In this document: in pieces, positions 1 through 7,925 of the stretch
Layout of the letters: every line of letters begins with the position of its first letter
Position numbering within the stretch: position 1 is the first letter of the stretch
NCBI GenBank assembly: GCA_030446685.1
Contig: JAUJMV010000015.1
Span: forward strand, 1 to 43,372
Direction: 5' to 3'
DNA from: Thermomicrobiales bacterium
Lineage (GTDB): Bacteria > Chloroflexota > Chloroflexia > Thermomicrobiales > CADCWN01
DNA length: 43,372 bases
The notes under the pieces: model-generated
Databases searched by the model: none
What the model saw: only the letters and a program-made list of their open reading frames with translations
Told to the model about the DNA's origin: nothing
Translations under genes and position numbers: made by a program

Positions 1-153
1 GTAGACCTGCCAGGCCAGCGCGACGACCTGGATCTGCGTGCCGGCCATCGAGACCAGTTGCCCGAGCCACAGCAGGCGGTAGTCGCGGTGCCGCAGCACC
101 CGCCAGGCCCCGCCCCGGCCCCCGAGTTCGCGCCCGCCCCGCGCGCCCGCCAC
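1..153 (-). CDS. MFS transporter, N-terminal fragment (runs off left edge)
   Basis: Reading leftward from a GTG at 153, the frame is open to the window edge. It encodes about 51 residues: a basic, Gly-rich leader, then RVLRHRDYRLLWLGQLVS, then a hydrophobic stretch ending in ALAWQVY. The pattern of a short cytoplasmic arm with a RHRDYRLLWLGQ motif leading into the first membrane helix is typical of MFS_3-type (EntS-like) exporters. Only the first helix is present, so the substrate cannot be inferred. No ATG exists in this frame upstream; GTG at 153 is chosen because the conserved region follows directly, and the true start could differ by a few codons. Confidence 0.6.
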   Translation of the reverse strand, partial: MAGARGGRELGGRGGAWRVLRHRDYRLLWLGQLVSMAGTQIQVVALAWQVY

Positions 154-697
154 GCCACCCCCATCCGCCCGCGCACCGCCCCACCGTATCCGGGGCGCAA
201 TCGCCAGGTCGCTGCCGTGCCGCCGGGAATCATGATGGACAACCGGGGCCGACGCAAGGGGTGGTGAGAAGCGCCCCCCCGGCCCCCCACGCTTGGGGGG
301 AGCAGAACCGAGGCCAGGCGGACGCCTGTTTGTGTAAGCGATGGTCTTCCCAACGTTGGCGATGCCACCGGTTGCTGGGGTGTGCCACCCGGTCAGAACC
401 GGTCCTCTCCCCCCAGGATTGGGGGGCCGGGGGGGCGCCCCCGCGGGGCGAGCCACCGCCGCATACACCGCTGGGAGAACCGATACCTGTTCCCCCCGGT
501 GCCACTTGTTGGCACAGTGCGTGCTTTGCCCCCACTGGGCAACTGGCCGTCGTGGGGCGACCGTATGCGGCAGCCGCCGACGACCGACGACACACGGTAT
601 TCGGGCCTCGCCGCCCCCGGCGGGAGGCCCCCGCCCACCCTCGCCGGGAGCGGGGGCGCCGGCGGCGGGGGGGAACGTAGAGGAGCAGGCACGAACG
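154..697. other. gene-free stretch between the MFS gene and recQ
   Basis: No convincing gene is seen. Open frames here are low-complexity G/C shadows with no recognisable domain. The stretch holds a palindromic element (268-440) and G/C-rich sequence leading to the recQ ribosome site at about 680-685. Promoters for recQ (rightward) and the MFS gene (leftward) must lie here, but I see no clear -35/-10 pair. Confidence 0.5.
268..440. repeat. palindromic element, C-run family, copy 1
   Basis: Inverted ends: GCGCCCCCCCGGCCCCCCA on the left, and the reverse complement of the same pattern around 405-440. Each end carries its own small hairpin of a C6 run facing a G6 run with a short AT-containing loop. 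A second copy with the same end design lies at 10939-11053, so this is a dispersed, MITE-like non-coding repeat rather than chance G/C richness. Confidence 0.6.
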
Positions 698-2365
698 GTG
701 AAGCAGAAAAAGCGCCCGGCGTCAGCGCGGGACAGGGCCGACCAGATCGAGCGCGTCGCGCGGGAGGTCTTCGGGTACGAGGGGCTGCGGCCGGGGCAGG
801 AGGAGGCCATCCGCGCCGTCCTCGACGGGCGCGACACGCTGGCGGTGATGCCGACCGGCTCGGGCAAGTCCGCCATCTACCAGATCGCCGCCACGCTGCT
901 GCCGGGGCCGACCGTGGTCGTCTCGCCGCTGATCGCCCTCCAGCGCGACCAGGTCGAGGGCCTGGCGGAGCGCGGGGTGGACGGCGCGGCCGAGGTGAAC
1001 GGCACGGTCTCCCCCGACGAGCGAGAGGCAGTCTTCGACCGGCTGGCGCACCGGGCGCTGGAATTCCTCTTCCTCGCGCCGGAGCAGTTCAATAACCAGG
1101 AGGTGCTCGATCGCCTCGCGGCGGCGCGCCCGTCGCTCTTCGTCGTCGACGAGGCGCACTGCATCAGCGAGTGGGGGCACGACTTCCGCCCGGAGTACCT
1201 GCGGCTCGGGGCGGTGATCGAGGCGCTCGGCCGCCCGACAGTCCTGGCGCTGACCGCGACCGCCGCCCCACCGATCCGCGCGGAGATCATCGAACGGCTC
1301 GCGATACGCGACCCGGCGCTGGTAGCGCGGGGGTTCGACCGCCCCAACATCACGCTGGAGGTCGAGCGGTTCGAGGACGCCGACGTGAAGCGGCGCGTGC
1401 TGCTGGAGCGGGTCGGCGCGCTGACCGGCTCGGGCCTCGTCTACACCACCACCAGGCGGCACGCCGAGGAGATCGCGGCGGCGTTGCGCGCGCGCGGCAT
1501 CGGCGCGGCCCACTACCACGCCGGGATGAAGGGGCCGGAGCGCGAGGAGGTGCAGGAGGCGTTCATGGCCGGCGAGACCGCGGTCATCGTCGCCACCAGC
1601 GCGTTCGGGATGGGGATCGACAAGCCGGACGTGCGCTTCGTCTGCCACGCCGACATCAGCGACTCGCTCGACTCCTATTACCAGGAGATCGGGCGGGCCG
1701 GGCGCGACGGGGCGCCGGCGCGGGCGCTCCTCTGCTACCGGCCGGAAGACCTCGGCATCCGGCGGTTCTTCGCCGGGAGCGGCCAGGTCGACGTCGACCA
1801 GGTGGCGCGGGTCGCGCGGGCGGTCCACGAGCACGACGGGCCGGTCGAGCCGCGCGAGTTGCGCGAGGAGACCGACCTGTCGCAGTCGAAGCTGATGACG
1901 GCGCTCAGCCGGCTGGAGGAGGTCGCCGCGGTCGCGATCGGGCCGGATGGCGCGGTCGCCGAGGGCGAGCGGGCCGGCGACCTCGACGCGGCGGCGGTCG
2001 AGGCGGCCCGCGCCCAGGAGCACCACCGGCAGTTCGCCCAGTCGCGGATCGAGATGATGCGCGGCTACGCCGAGACGCGGAGCTGCCGCCGCGCCTACCT
2101 GCTCAACTACTTCGGCGAGGCGTTCGACGGGCCGTGCGGCAACTGCGACGTCTGCTTCGAGAAGGGGGCGGCGGCGCGGGCCGACGAGGACGCGGAGGAC
2201 CGGCCGTTCCCGCTCGGCGGCCGGGTCGCGCACCGGTCCTGGGGCGAGGGGCTGGTCATGCGCTACGAGCGCGACATGATCGTCGTCCTCTTCGACGATG
2301 TGGGCTACAAGACGCTCGCGCTCGACCTGGTGACCGACCGGGGGCTGCTGCGGGCGGCCGGGTAG
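698..2365 (+). CDS. recQ: RecQ-family ATP-dependent DNA helicase
   Basis: A 3'-5' DNA helicase of the RecQ family, 555 aa, acting in recombinational repair and fork processing. Visible motifs: RecQ motif 0 region RPGQEEAI near residue 31; Walker A PTGSGKS at 52-58; motif II DEAH at 151-154 followed by [13 protein letters not shown]; motif [12 protein letters not shown]; and the RecQ Zn-binding Cys cluster ([12 protein letters not shown], then CGNCDVC) near residues 462-486. No HRDC domain is seen. The C-terminus instead ends in a short Tudor-like module ([22 protein letters not shown]) as in actinobacterial-type short RecQ proteins. The GTG at 698 is chosen because an AGAGGAG box lies about 12 bases upstream and the conserved protein begins there; upstream in-frame codons are repeat-derived. 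It converges on the next gene with a 56-base gap. Confidence 0.93.
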   Translation: MKQKKRPASARDRADQIERVAREVFGYEGLRPGQEEAIRAVLDGRDTLAVMPTGSGKSAIYQIAATLLPGPTVVVSPLIALQRDQVEGLAERGVDGAAEVNGTVSPDEREAVFDRLAHRALEFLFLAPEQFNNQEVLDRLAAARPSLFVVDEAHCISEWGHDFRPEYLRLGAVIEALGRPTVLALTATAAPPIRAEIIERLAIRDPALVARGFDRPNITLEVERFEDADVKRRVLLERVGALTGSGLVYTTTRRHAEEIAAALRARGIGAAHYHAGMKGPEREEVQEAFMAGETAVIVATSAFGMGIDKPDVRFVCHADISDSLDSYYQEIGRAGRDGAPARALLCYRPEDLGIRRFFAGSGQVDVDQVARVARAVHEHDGPVEPRELREETDLSQSKLMTALSRLEEVAAVAIGPDGAVAEGERAGDLDAAAVEAARAQEHHRQFAQSRIEMMRGYAETRSCRRAYLLNYFGEAFDGPCGNCDVCFEKGAAARADEDAEDRPFPLGGRVAHRSWGEGLVMRYERDMIVVLFDDVGYKTLALDLVTDRGLLRAAG

Positions 2366-2421
2366 CCCTCCGCCCCGCCTCCCCTCCCGACCCTCGGGAG
2401 GGGAGGCGGGCGCCGCGCGGG

Positions 2422-2982
2422 TTACGCGCAGCCGCCCGCCCATTCGTCGCCCGGTGGTGGGGGCGTGGCCGGTTCCTCCGCGGTGAGGCGCACCGACGCC
2501 AGCATCGCCTCCAGGACCGCCGCGTGGCGGGCGGCGGTGGACCGCGGCACGAAGAAGTGCAGCGCGCAGAGGGTCGCCCCGCGCCGGACGAAGTACAGCG
2601 TCCCCTGGCCGGGCAGCACGACCGTGCCGGTGTAGTCGATCCGCAGCAGATCGGGCAGCCGCACCGCGGCTGTCTCGCGGTAGTCGTGGACCAGTTGCCG
2701 CAGCGAGCGGGCGAGCGGCGCGGTCACCTCCTCGAAGCTGAGGGTCGCGGTCGCGGCCTGGATCACGTCGATGACGTGCGCGCTGATCGGGTCGTGGCCG
2801 TCCGGCGGGCGGAAGAAGAGCCGGCCGGCGATCGCCGACTCGCTCGCGGTCCAGTCGGGCGGGTAGGCGAGGGTCAGGGGCGCGCGCGCCGGGCGATACA
2901 GCTTCCAGCCGGGCGGCACGGCCTCGCGCCCCCGCCCGCCTGGCGGCTTCACCCCCTCGTCCTCCCGGTAGTCAGACGGCAT
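2422..2982 (-). CDS. conserved hypothetical protein, PsbP/MOG1-like fold
   Basis: A 186-residue protein without a signal peptide. After a polar N-terminal 35 residues it has the pattern LTLAYPPDWTASES, then a central LSFEEVTAPLARSLRQ helix and a beta-rich C-terminal half (TLYFVRRGATLCALHFFVP). This resembles PsbP/MOG1-like or DUF1795-type domains, where a Y-P-x-x-W motif opens the fold. No catalytic residues can be assigned and the function is unknown. ATG at 2982 is preferred over the in-frame GTG at 2991 because a GAGGAG box sits about 8 bases before the ATG and overlaps the GTG. It is a single gene convergent with recQ. The 3' tail is Pro-rich. Confidence 0.6.
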   Translation of the reverse strand: MPSDYREDEGVKPPGGRGREAVPPGWKLYRPARAPLTLAYPPDWTASESAIAGRLFFRPPDGHDPISAHVIDVIQAATATLSFEEVTAPLARSLRQLVHDYRETAAVRLPDLLRIDYTGTVVLPGQGTLYFVRRGATLCALHFFVPRSTAARHAAVLEAMLASVRLTAEEPATPPPPGDEWAGGCA

Positions 2983-3430
2983 CGGATCCACTCCTCACCA
3001 TGATGCTCGTGCCGCGCCGGGCGCCCGCGTCCGCGATCGCCACGATCGTCACCCCGTAGGGGCAGGCCCCCGTGCCTGCCCGCCTGGCCGATTACCCGTC
3101 CGATCGGTCGGGCACCGCGCCCGGTTGCCCTACCGCCGCGGCCCACCTTCCTTGCGGGTGGCGGGTGACGCGGGCAGGCACGGGAGCCTGCCCCTACATC
3201 CCCTACCGCTCCGCCGACCCGACAGCGGGGAGCGCCGGACGCCCCCGCCGAGCGGTCCTGCCATGAACTGAACGCGGCGGCGCGCGGGATTGGGGCATTC
3301 GCGGACAATCCGGCGCACGAGCGCCTGGCGCGACGCGAAGTGCGGTATGCTACGGGCGCCGCGAGGGAGGGGCGCGATCGCGCGGGCGGGGGGGCCAGTG
3401 GCTGGGGCGATGGGCGCGGGGTTCGGGCAG
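2983..3430. other. gene-free stretch with one palindromic repeat and sigma-operon leader
   Basis: It contains the palindromic element at 3056-3197 and the leader of the sigma-factor operon. A TATGCT at 3346-3351 could serve as a -10 for that operon, but no good -35 is spaced from it. No gene was recognised. Confidence 0.45.
3056..3197. repeat. GTAGGGG palindromic element, copy 1
   Basis: It begins GTAGGGGCAGGC and ends with the reverse complement GCCTGCCCCTAC. The inner arms CGTGCCTGCCCGC / GCGGGCAGGCACG extend the inverted repeat to roughly 30 bases around a central spacer. Related copies with the same ends are at 7782-7861 and 13055-13167, and a partial one at 43358-43372. It is a MITE-like intergenic element with no coding capacity. 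Confidence 0.7.
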
Positions 3431-4093
3431 ATGGCCCTGGCGGAGATCGTCGGCGGCTGCCGCGAGGAGACCGGCAAGTTCCTGCGCCGCGAGCCGTCGG
3501 ACGACCGCTTCTGCCTGGAACTGCTGCGCCGCGCGATCGTCGAGGGCGACCAGGCCGCCTGGGGGGCCGCCTTCGCCCAGTACCGGGGGCTGGTCCTGGG
3601 CTGGATCAGGCTCCACCCGGCGGCCTCCGCGGCCGGTGAGGACGACGAGTACTGGACCAACCGTGCCTTCGACCGCTTCTGGAGCGCGGTGGGGCCGGAG
3701 CGCTTCGCCGCCTTCCCCAGCCTGGCGGCGCTCCTGCGCTACCTGAAGCTCTGCGCCCACAGCGTGCTGCTCGACGCCGTCCGCGCGCGGCCGCCCGCCC
3801 CGCCCGAGGCGCTGCTCGACCGCGAGGCCGGGATCGGCGCGGCGCCGGACGCCGCGGCCGAGGTGCTCGACCGGCTCGACGCCCAGGACCTCTGGCGCGC
3901 GGTCAACGCCGAACTGCGCGACGAGGCCGAGCGGACCGTTGCCCGTCTCTGCCTAGCGCTCGACCTGAAGCCGCGCGAGGTCTACGAGCGCCACCCGGAG
4001 CGGTTCGCCTCGGTGGCGGACGTCTACCGCGTCAAGCGCAACCTGCTCGACCGGCTGCGCCGCAGCCCGGCGCTCCGCGCCTTCTCGGGGTAG
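3431..4093 (+). CDS. RNA polymerase sigma factor, ECF-like sigma-70 family
   Basis: About 220 residues. An N-terminal sequence (CREETGKFLRREPSDD) precedes a sigma-2-like region (AWGAAFAQYRGLVLGWIR, then FDRFWSAVGPERFAAFPSLAALLRYLKLCAHSVLLDAVR). A C-terminal region-4-like helical part follows, with an LKPREV motif and a basic tail. This arrangement is typical of Chloroflexota sigma factors beside zinc-finger anti-sigma genes; here the anti-sigma gene starts 65 bases downstream. It probably directs transcription of its own operon, by analogy with ECF systems. The start is uncertain: in-frame ATGs at 3410 and 3431 and a GTG at 3398 are all possible, and none has a strong ribosome site. 3431 is chosen because conserved-looking sequence starts there. 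Confidence 0.75.
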   Translation: MALAEIVGGCREETGKFLRREPSDDRFCLELLRRAIVEGDQAAWGAAFAQYRGLVLGWIRLHPAASAAGEDDEYWTNRAFDRFWSAVGPERFAAFPSLAALLRYLKLCAHSVLLDAVRARPPAPPEALLDREAGIGAAPDAAAEVLDRLDAQDLWRAVNAELRDEAERTVARLCLALDLKPREVYERHPERFASVADVYRVKRNLLDRLRRSPALRAFSG

Positions 4094-4158
4094 CGCCGGG
4101 CGGCTGCCCGAAAACGCCCCCGGCCGGCGTTCAATAGGGCGAAAGGAGGGTCCGGCCT

Positions 4159-4875
4159 GTGGACTGCATTCAGCCCGGGACCATCGCGCCCGAAGACCTG
4201 CTCGCCTTCCTCGACGGCGAGGCCCCGCCGGCGGTCGGCGAGCACCTGCGGCGCTGCCCCGGCTGCGCCGCCCGCGCCCGCGCCTACGCCCGCTCCCAGG
4301 ACCGGCTGCGCGCGGCGCTGCGGCGGATCGACTGCCCCTCCCCGCTCGTGCTCGGCGAGTACGAACTGCGGCTGCTCGCCCCCGAGGAGGGCCGGCGGAT
4401 CGCCGCCCACCTCGGCGACTGCCCCCGCTGCGCCGCCGAGATCGGCCAGTTGCGCGGCTTCCTCGCCGCCGAGCCGGCGCCCACCGCGCCGGGGCCGGTC
4501 GAGCGGGTCCGGCGCCTCGTCGCCACGCTCGTCGCCGCCCCGCCCCGCGGGGCCTACGCCGGACTGCGCGGCGCGGACGACGACGACACCCGGACCTATC
4601 GCGCCGGCGACCTGACCCTCAGCCTCAGCACCGGCCCGAGCGCGCGGCGCGGCCGCCTCAGCCTCGACGGGCTGCTCTGGCGCGAGGGCGGGGGGGCCGT
4701 GACAGCGGACGGCGGTTCGGCTATCCTGAGCGCCGCGGGCGGCGCGACGGAGACGGCCGAGATCGACGACCTGGGCAATTTCGCCTTCGACGAGGTCGCG
4801 CCCGGCACCTATGGGTTGGAGGTGGCGCTTGGGGACGAGCACATCGTCGTCGAAGGAGTTGTTCTCGCGCGCTGA
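4159..4875 (+). CDS. zinc-finger anti-sigma factor-like protein
   Basis: A 238-residue soluble protein starting at GTG with an AAAGGAGGG ribosome site 8 bases upstream. Two H-x3-C-x2-C type modules are visible: one near residues 28-40 (EHLRRCPGCAA) and one near 84-100 (AAHLGDCPRCAAEIG). These match the zf-HC2/anti-sigma zinc-finger pattern. The C-terminal third (IDDLGNFAFDEVAPGTYGLEV) resembles a carboxypeptidase-regulatory-like beta-sandwich. No transmembrane helix is seen, so it would act in the cytoplasm. By position it is the likely antagonist or sensor partner of the preceding sigma factor. Its 3' end overlaps the next reading frame by 65 bases as the starts are called here. Confidence 0.75.
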   Translation: MDCIQPGTIAPEDLLAFLDGEAPPAVGEHLRRCPGCAARARAYARSQDRLRAALRRIDCPSPLVLGEYELRLLAPEEGRRIAAHLGDCPRCAAEIGQLRGFLAAEPAPTAPGPVERVRRLVATLVAAPPRGAYAGLRGADDDDTRTYRAGDLTLSLSTGPSARRGRLSLDGLLWREGGGAVTADGGSAILSAAGGATETAEIDDLGNFAFDEVAPGTYGLEVALGDEHIVVEGVVLAR

Positions 4876-7759
4876 CGTCCCCCCGGACCTCGACGCCGCC
4901 ATCGGCCGTCTGGTCGCGCTGGACGACGAACCGGAACGGCGCGCCCTCGCCGCCCGCTGCCTTGCCCACTTCGACCCCGACGAATTGCTGCCCCGCCTGA
5001 AGGCCGAAGCCGAGCGGTTCTTCGCGATCGACACGCACGCGGCCCTGCGCCTGGCCGAAGCGCTGATCGTCGCCGCCGATCTGGCCGGGCGGCCCCGGCA
5101 CGGGGCGCTCGGCCTGCTGGCGCGGGCCGACGCCTTGCGCAACCTGGGCCGCTATCAGGAGGCGCTCGATCTCTATGAGGCGGCCCGGCGTGTCTTTCGC
5201 CAGTTGGGCGACGAGGTGGGCTGGGCCAGGACCTACACCGGGTGGGTCTACACCGCGCACCTCCTCGGGCGGGGCGCGGAGGCGCTGGCGGCCGCCGAGC
5301 CGGCCTACGCGGTCCTGGTGCGTCACCGCGAGTGGATCCGCGCCGCCGGGCTGGACCAGAACCGGGCGATCGTCTGCCAGTGGCTGGGGCGCTACGACGA
5401 GGCGCTTCGCCTCTACGACCGGGCACAGCGCCTCTTCGAGGACCTCGGGCCGGCGGCCGAGGACCGGGCCGCCCGCGCGAAGACCAACAGGGCGATGATC
5501 CTCACCCTGCTGGGCGACTTCCCGGCCGCCCTGACGCTGCACGAGGAGGCCCGCCAGGTCTTCCTGCGCCACGGCGAGACGGTCTCGATGCTGCGCCAGG
5601 ACCTCTACATCGCCGATGTCCACGCCAGTCAGGGCGACTACACGCGCGCCCTGCGCCGCTACGGCGACGCCTTCCGGGCGCTCGACCGGGACGGCCACGA
5701 CGTCGACGCGGCCTGGGCCGCCCTCAGCATGGCCGAGTGCTATCTGCGCCTCAACCGCCCGGCCGAGGCGCTGGCGCTGGCCGAGGAGACGGTGCCGCGC
5801 TTCGACCGCTGCGGCACCCCGACCGAGGGGGCGAAGGCCCGCTTCGCCTGCGCCCTGGCACACGCGCGCCTGGGCGACGGCGCGCGCGCGCTGGCCCTCC
5901 TCGACGAGGCGGCGCGGACCTTCGCCCGCACCGGCCTCACCGGCCAGGTCGGCCTCGCCACCCTCCTGCGCGCGGGACTCCACCTCGAGGAGGAGGACTG
6001 GCCGGCGGCGCTGGAGGAGGCCGGACGGGCGCGGGCGCTCTTCGCCGAGCAGGGGCTGGTCGTGCGCCAGGCGCAGGCCGAGCTCGTCGGCGCGCGCGCC
6101 CTGCTGGCCCTCGACCGACCCGAGGAGGCGGCGGCGCTGGCACGGTCGGTCCTGGCCGCCGCCGGCGAACGCGAGCTGTCCTGGCTGGCCTACGAGGGCC
6201 GGTACATCCTGGCCGGCATCGCCCGCGCGCGGGGTGAGGCCGGGCGGGCGCTCGACGAGTACCGCGCGGCGATGGAGAGCATCGAGCGGGTGCAGAGCCG
6301 GCTGGCGCTCGAACTGCGCACCAACTTCCTCGACGACAAGCTGCAGGTCTACCACGACGCCATCGCCTGCTGCCTCGACCTCGGCCGGGCGGACGACGCC
6401 TTCGCCACCCTGGAGCGCGCCAAGTCCCGCGCGCTGGTCGACTACCTGGCGGCGCACCCGGCGGTGCGCGTGAAGGTGCGCGGCGCGGCCGACCGGGGGT
6501 TGGCCGCCGAACTGGCCCACCTGCGCGAGGAGCACGACTGGTTCTACAACCGGCTCTACGGCTACGGCCTGGCCCGGCGGCCCGGCGCCGGGGGCGAGGC
6601 CCCGCCGGACGCCGAGATCGCCACGTTGCAGGCGGCGATCCGGGACCGGGAGCGGAGGATCGGCCGCATCCTGGAGGGGTTGGCCCTGCGCCAGGCCGAG
6701 GGTCTGGAGGGGTTCACCGCGACGCCCGCCGGCCACGACCGGCTGCGCCCCCTCCTCGACGAGCGGACGGTCCTGCTCGAATACTACCTGCACGACGGGG
6801 GGAGCGCGGTCTTCGTCCTGACGCGCGAGGGGCTGGCGGTCGCGCCGCTCGACGCGCGGCCGGCGGCGCTCGCGCGCCTGCTGAAGTCGTGGCAACTCAA
6901 CCTGGACGCCACCGCCCGCGCCCTGGCGTCCGGGGGTGCGCTCGACGGGCTGGCGCGCAACGCGCGCGGCATCCTGCAAGGGCTCCACCGCGCGCTGATC
7001 GGGCCGGTCGCGCCGGCCCTGGCCGGGCGTGAGCGGCTGATCGTCGTGCCGCACGGCCCGGCCCACGGCGTGCCCTTCCACGCGCTGCACGACGGGGAGC
7101 GCCACCTGATCGAGACGGTCGAGGTCGCTACCTGCCCCTCCGGCAACCTCCTGCGCCTCTGCGCCGAGCGGCCCCGGCGGGCTCCCGACAGCGCGCTGAT
7201 CCTGGCGCACAGCGACGGCGGGCGGCTGCCGCTGGTGCTGGAGGAAGCCCGCGCGGTGGCGGCGCTGCTCCCCGGCGAATGCCACCTGGAGGAGCGGGCG
7301 ACGCGGGCGGCGCTGGCGGGGGCGCCGCGCCACGGCGTGCTGCACCTGGCGGCGCACGGCGAGGCGCGGCTGGACAACCCGACCTTCGCGCACCTGAAGC
7401 TGGCGGACGGGCAACTCGGCGCGGCCGACGTCTTCAACCTCGACCTGGACGGCGCGCTGGTGACGCTGAGCGGCTGCGAGACGGGGCGCGGCGTGGTGGT
7501 GGGCGGCGACGAGGTGATTGGCCTGAGCCGGGGCTTCCTCTACGCCGGGGCGACGACGCTGGTGCAGAGCCTGTGGCGGGTCGAGGACGGCGCGACCGCG
7601 CGGACGATGGCGCGCTTCTACACGGGGCTGCGCGCCGGCCGGCCCCCCGGCGCCGCGCTGCGGGCCGCCCAACTGGCCGCCCTGCGCGAGGAGGGGCCGC
7701 ACCCGTTTCTCTGGGCGCCCTTCCAACTGGTCGGCGTCGGCGACGCCTGCGAGGGATAA
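4811..7759 (+). CDS. TPR-repeat CHAT-domain (caspase-like) protein
   Basis: About 982 residues. Residues 60-510 are a long array of TPR-like helical repeats (for example ALRNLGRYQEALDLYEAARR). A linker follows, and the last 370 residues form a CHAT domain, a caspase/separase-related clan CD peptidase fold. The likely catalytic pair is visible: His849 in LHLAAHGE and Cys889 in LSGCETGRG, followed by the usual GLSRGFLYAGATTLVQSLW segment. CHAT proteins are protein-sensing proteases or scaffold effectors, with the TPR array as ligand or partner sensor. The start is ambiguous: ATG 4811 has only a distant ribosome site, while a TTG at 4829 has TGGAGG six bases upstream. Either way it overlaps the anti-sigma gene, implying coupled expression. 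The downstream neighbour is a subtilase. Confidence 0.88.
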   Translation: MGWRWRLGTSTSSSKELFSRADVPPDLDAAIGRLVALDDEPERRALAARCLAHFDPDELLPRLKAEAERFFAIDTHAALRLAEALIVAADLAGRPRHGALGLLARADALRNLGRYQEALDLYEAARRVFRQLGDEVGWARTYTGWVYTAHLLGRGAEALAAAEPAYAVLVRHREWIRAAGLDQNRAIVCQWLGRYDEALRLYDRAQRLFEDLGPAAEDRAARAKTNRAMILTLLGDFPAALTLHEEARQVFLRHGETVSMLRQDLYIADVHASQGDYTRALRRYGDAFRALDRDGHDVDAAWAALSMAECYLRLNRPAEALALAEETVPRFDRCGTPTEGAKARFACALAHARLGDGARALALLDEAARTFARTGLTGQVGLATLLRAGLHLEEEDWPAALEEAGRARALFAEQGLVVRQAQAELVGARALLALDRPEEAAALARSVLAAAGERELSWLAYEGRYILAGIARARGEAGRALDEYRAAMESIERVQSRLALELRTNFLDDKLQVYHDAIACCLDLGRADDAFATLERAKSRALVDYLAAHPAVRVKVRGAADRGLAAELAHLREEHDWFYNRLYGYGLARRPGAGGEAPPDAEIATLQAAIRDRERRIGRILEGLALRQAEGLEGFTATPAGHDRLRPLLDERTVLLEYYLHDGGSAVFVLTREGLAVAPLDARPAALARLLKSWQLNLDATARALASGGALDGLARNARGILQGLHRALIGPVAPALAGRERLIVVPHGPAHGVPFHALHDGERHLIETVEVATCPSGNLLRLCAERPRRAPDSALILAHSDGGRLPLVLEEARAVAALLPGECHLEERATRAALAGAPRHGVLHLAAHGEARLDNPTFAHLKLADGQLGAADVFNLDLDGALVTLSGCETGRGVVVGGDEVIGLSRGFLYAGATTLVQSLWRVEDGATARTMARFYTGLRAGRPPGAALRAAQLAALREEGPHPFLWAPFQLVGVGDACEG

Positions 7760-7781
7760 AGCGGACCGGAGCAGTCGTTGC

Positions 7782-7861
7782 GTAGGGTGGGGTTTGCAAC
7801 CCGCCCGCGCAGCCCGACCGCCGACTGGGAGGGAGGCCGACCGGGCGGGTTTGCCCCCTAC
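7782..7861. repeat. GTAGGG palindromic element, copy 2 (short)
   Basis: It opens GTAGGGTGGGGTTTGCAACC and closes GGGCGGGTTTGCCCCCTAC. The arms are imperfectly inverted and total 80 bases. It sits in the 166-base gap between the CHAT gene and the subtilase gene and shares the end design of the elements at 3056 and 13055. It could form a hairpin in the operon transcript. Confidence 0.55.
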
Positions 7862-7925
7862 CAACAACCCAGTTCCCCGGCGACGAGTGGCGGCACGATG
7901 GGCCAAGAGTGTGGAGGGAGGAGCC

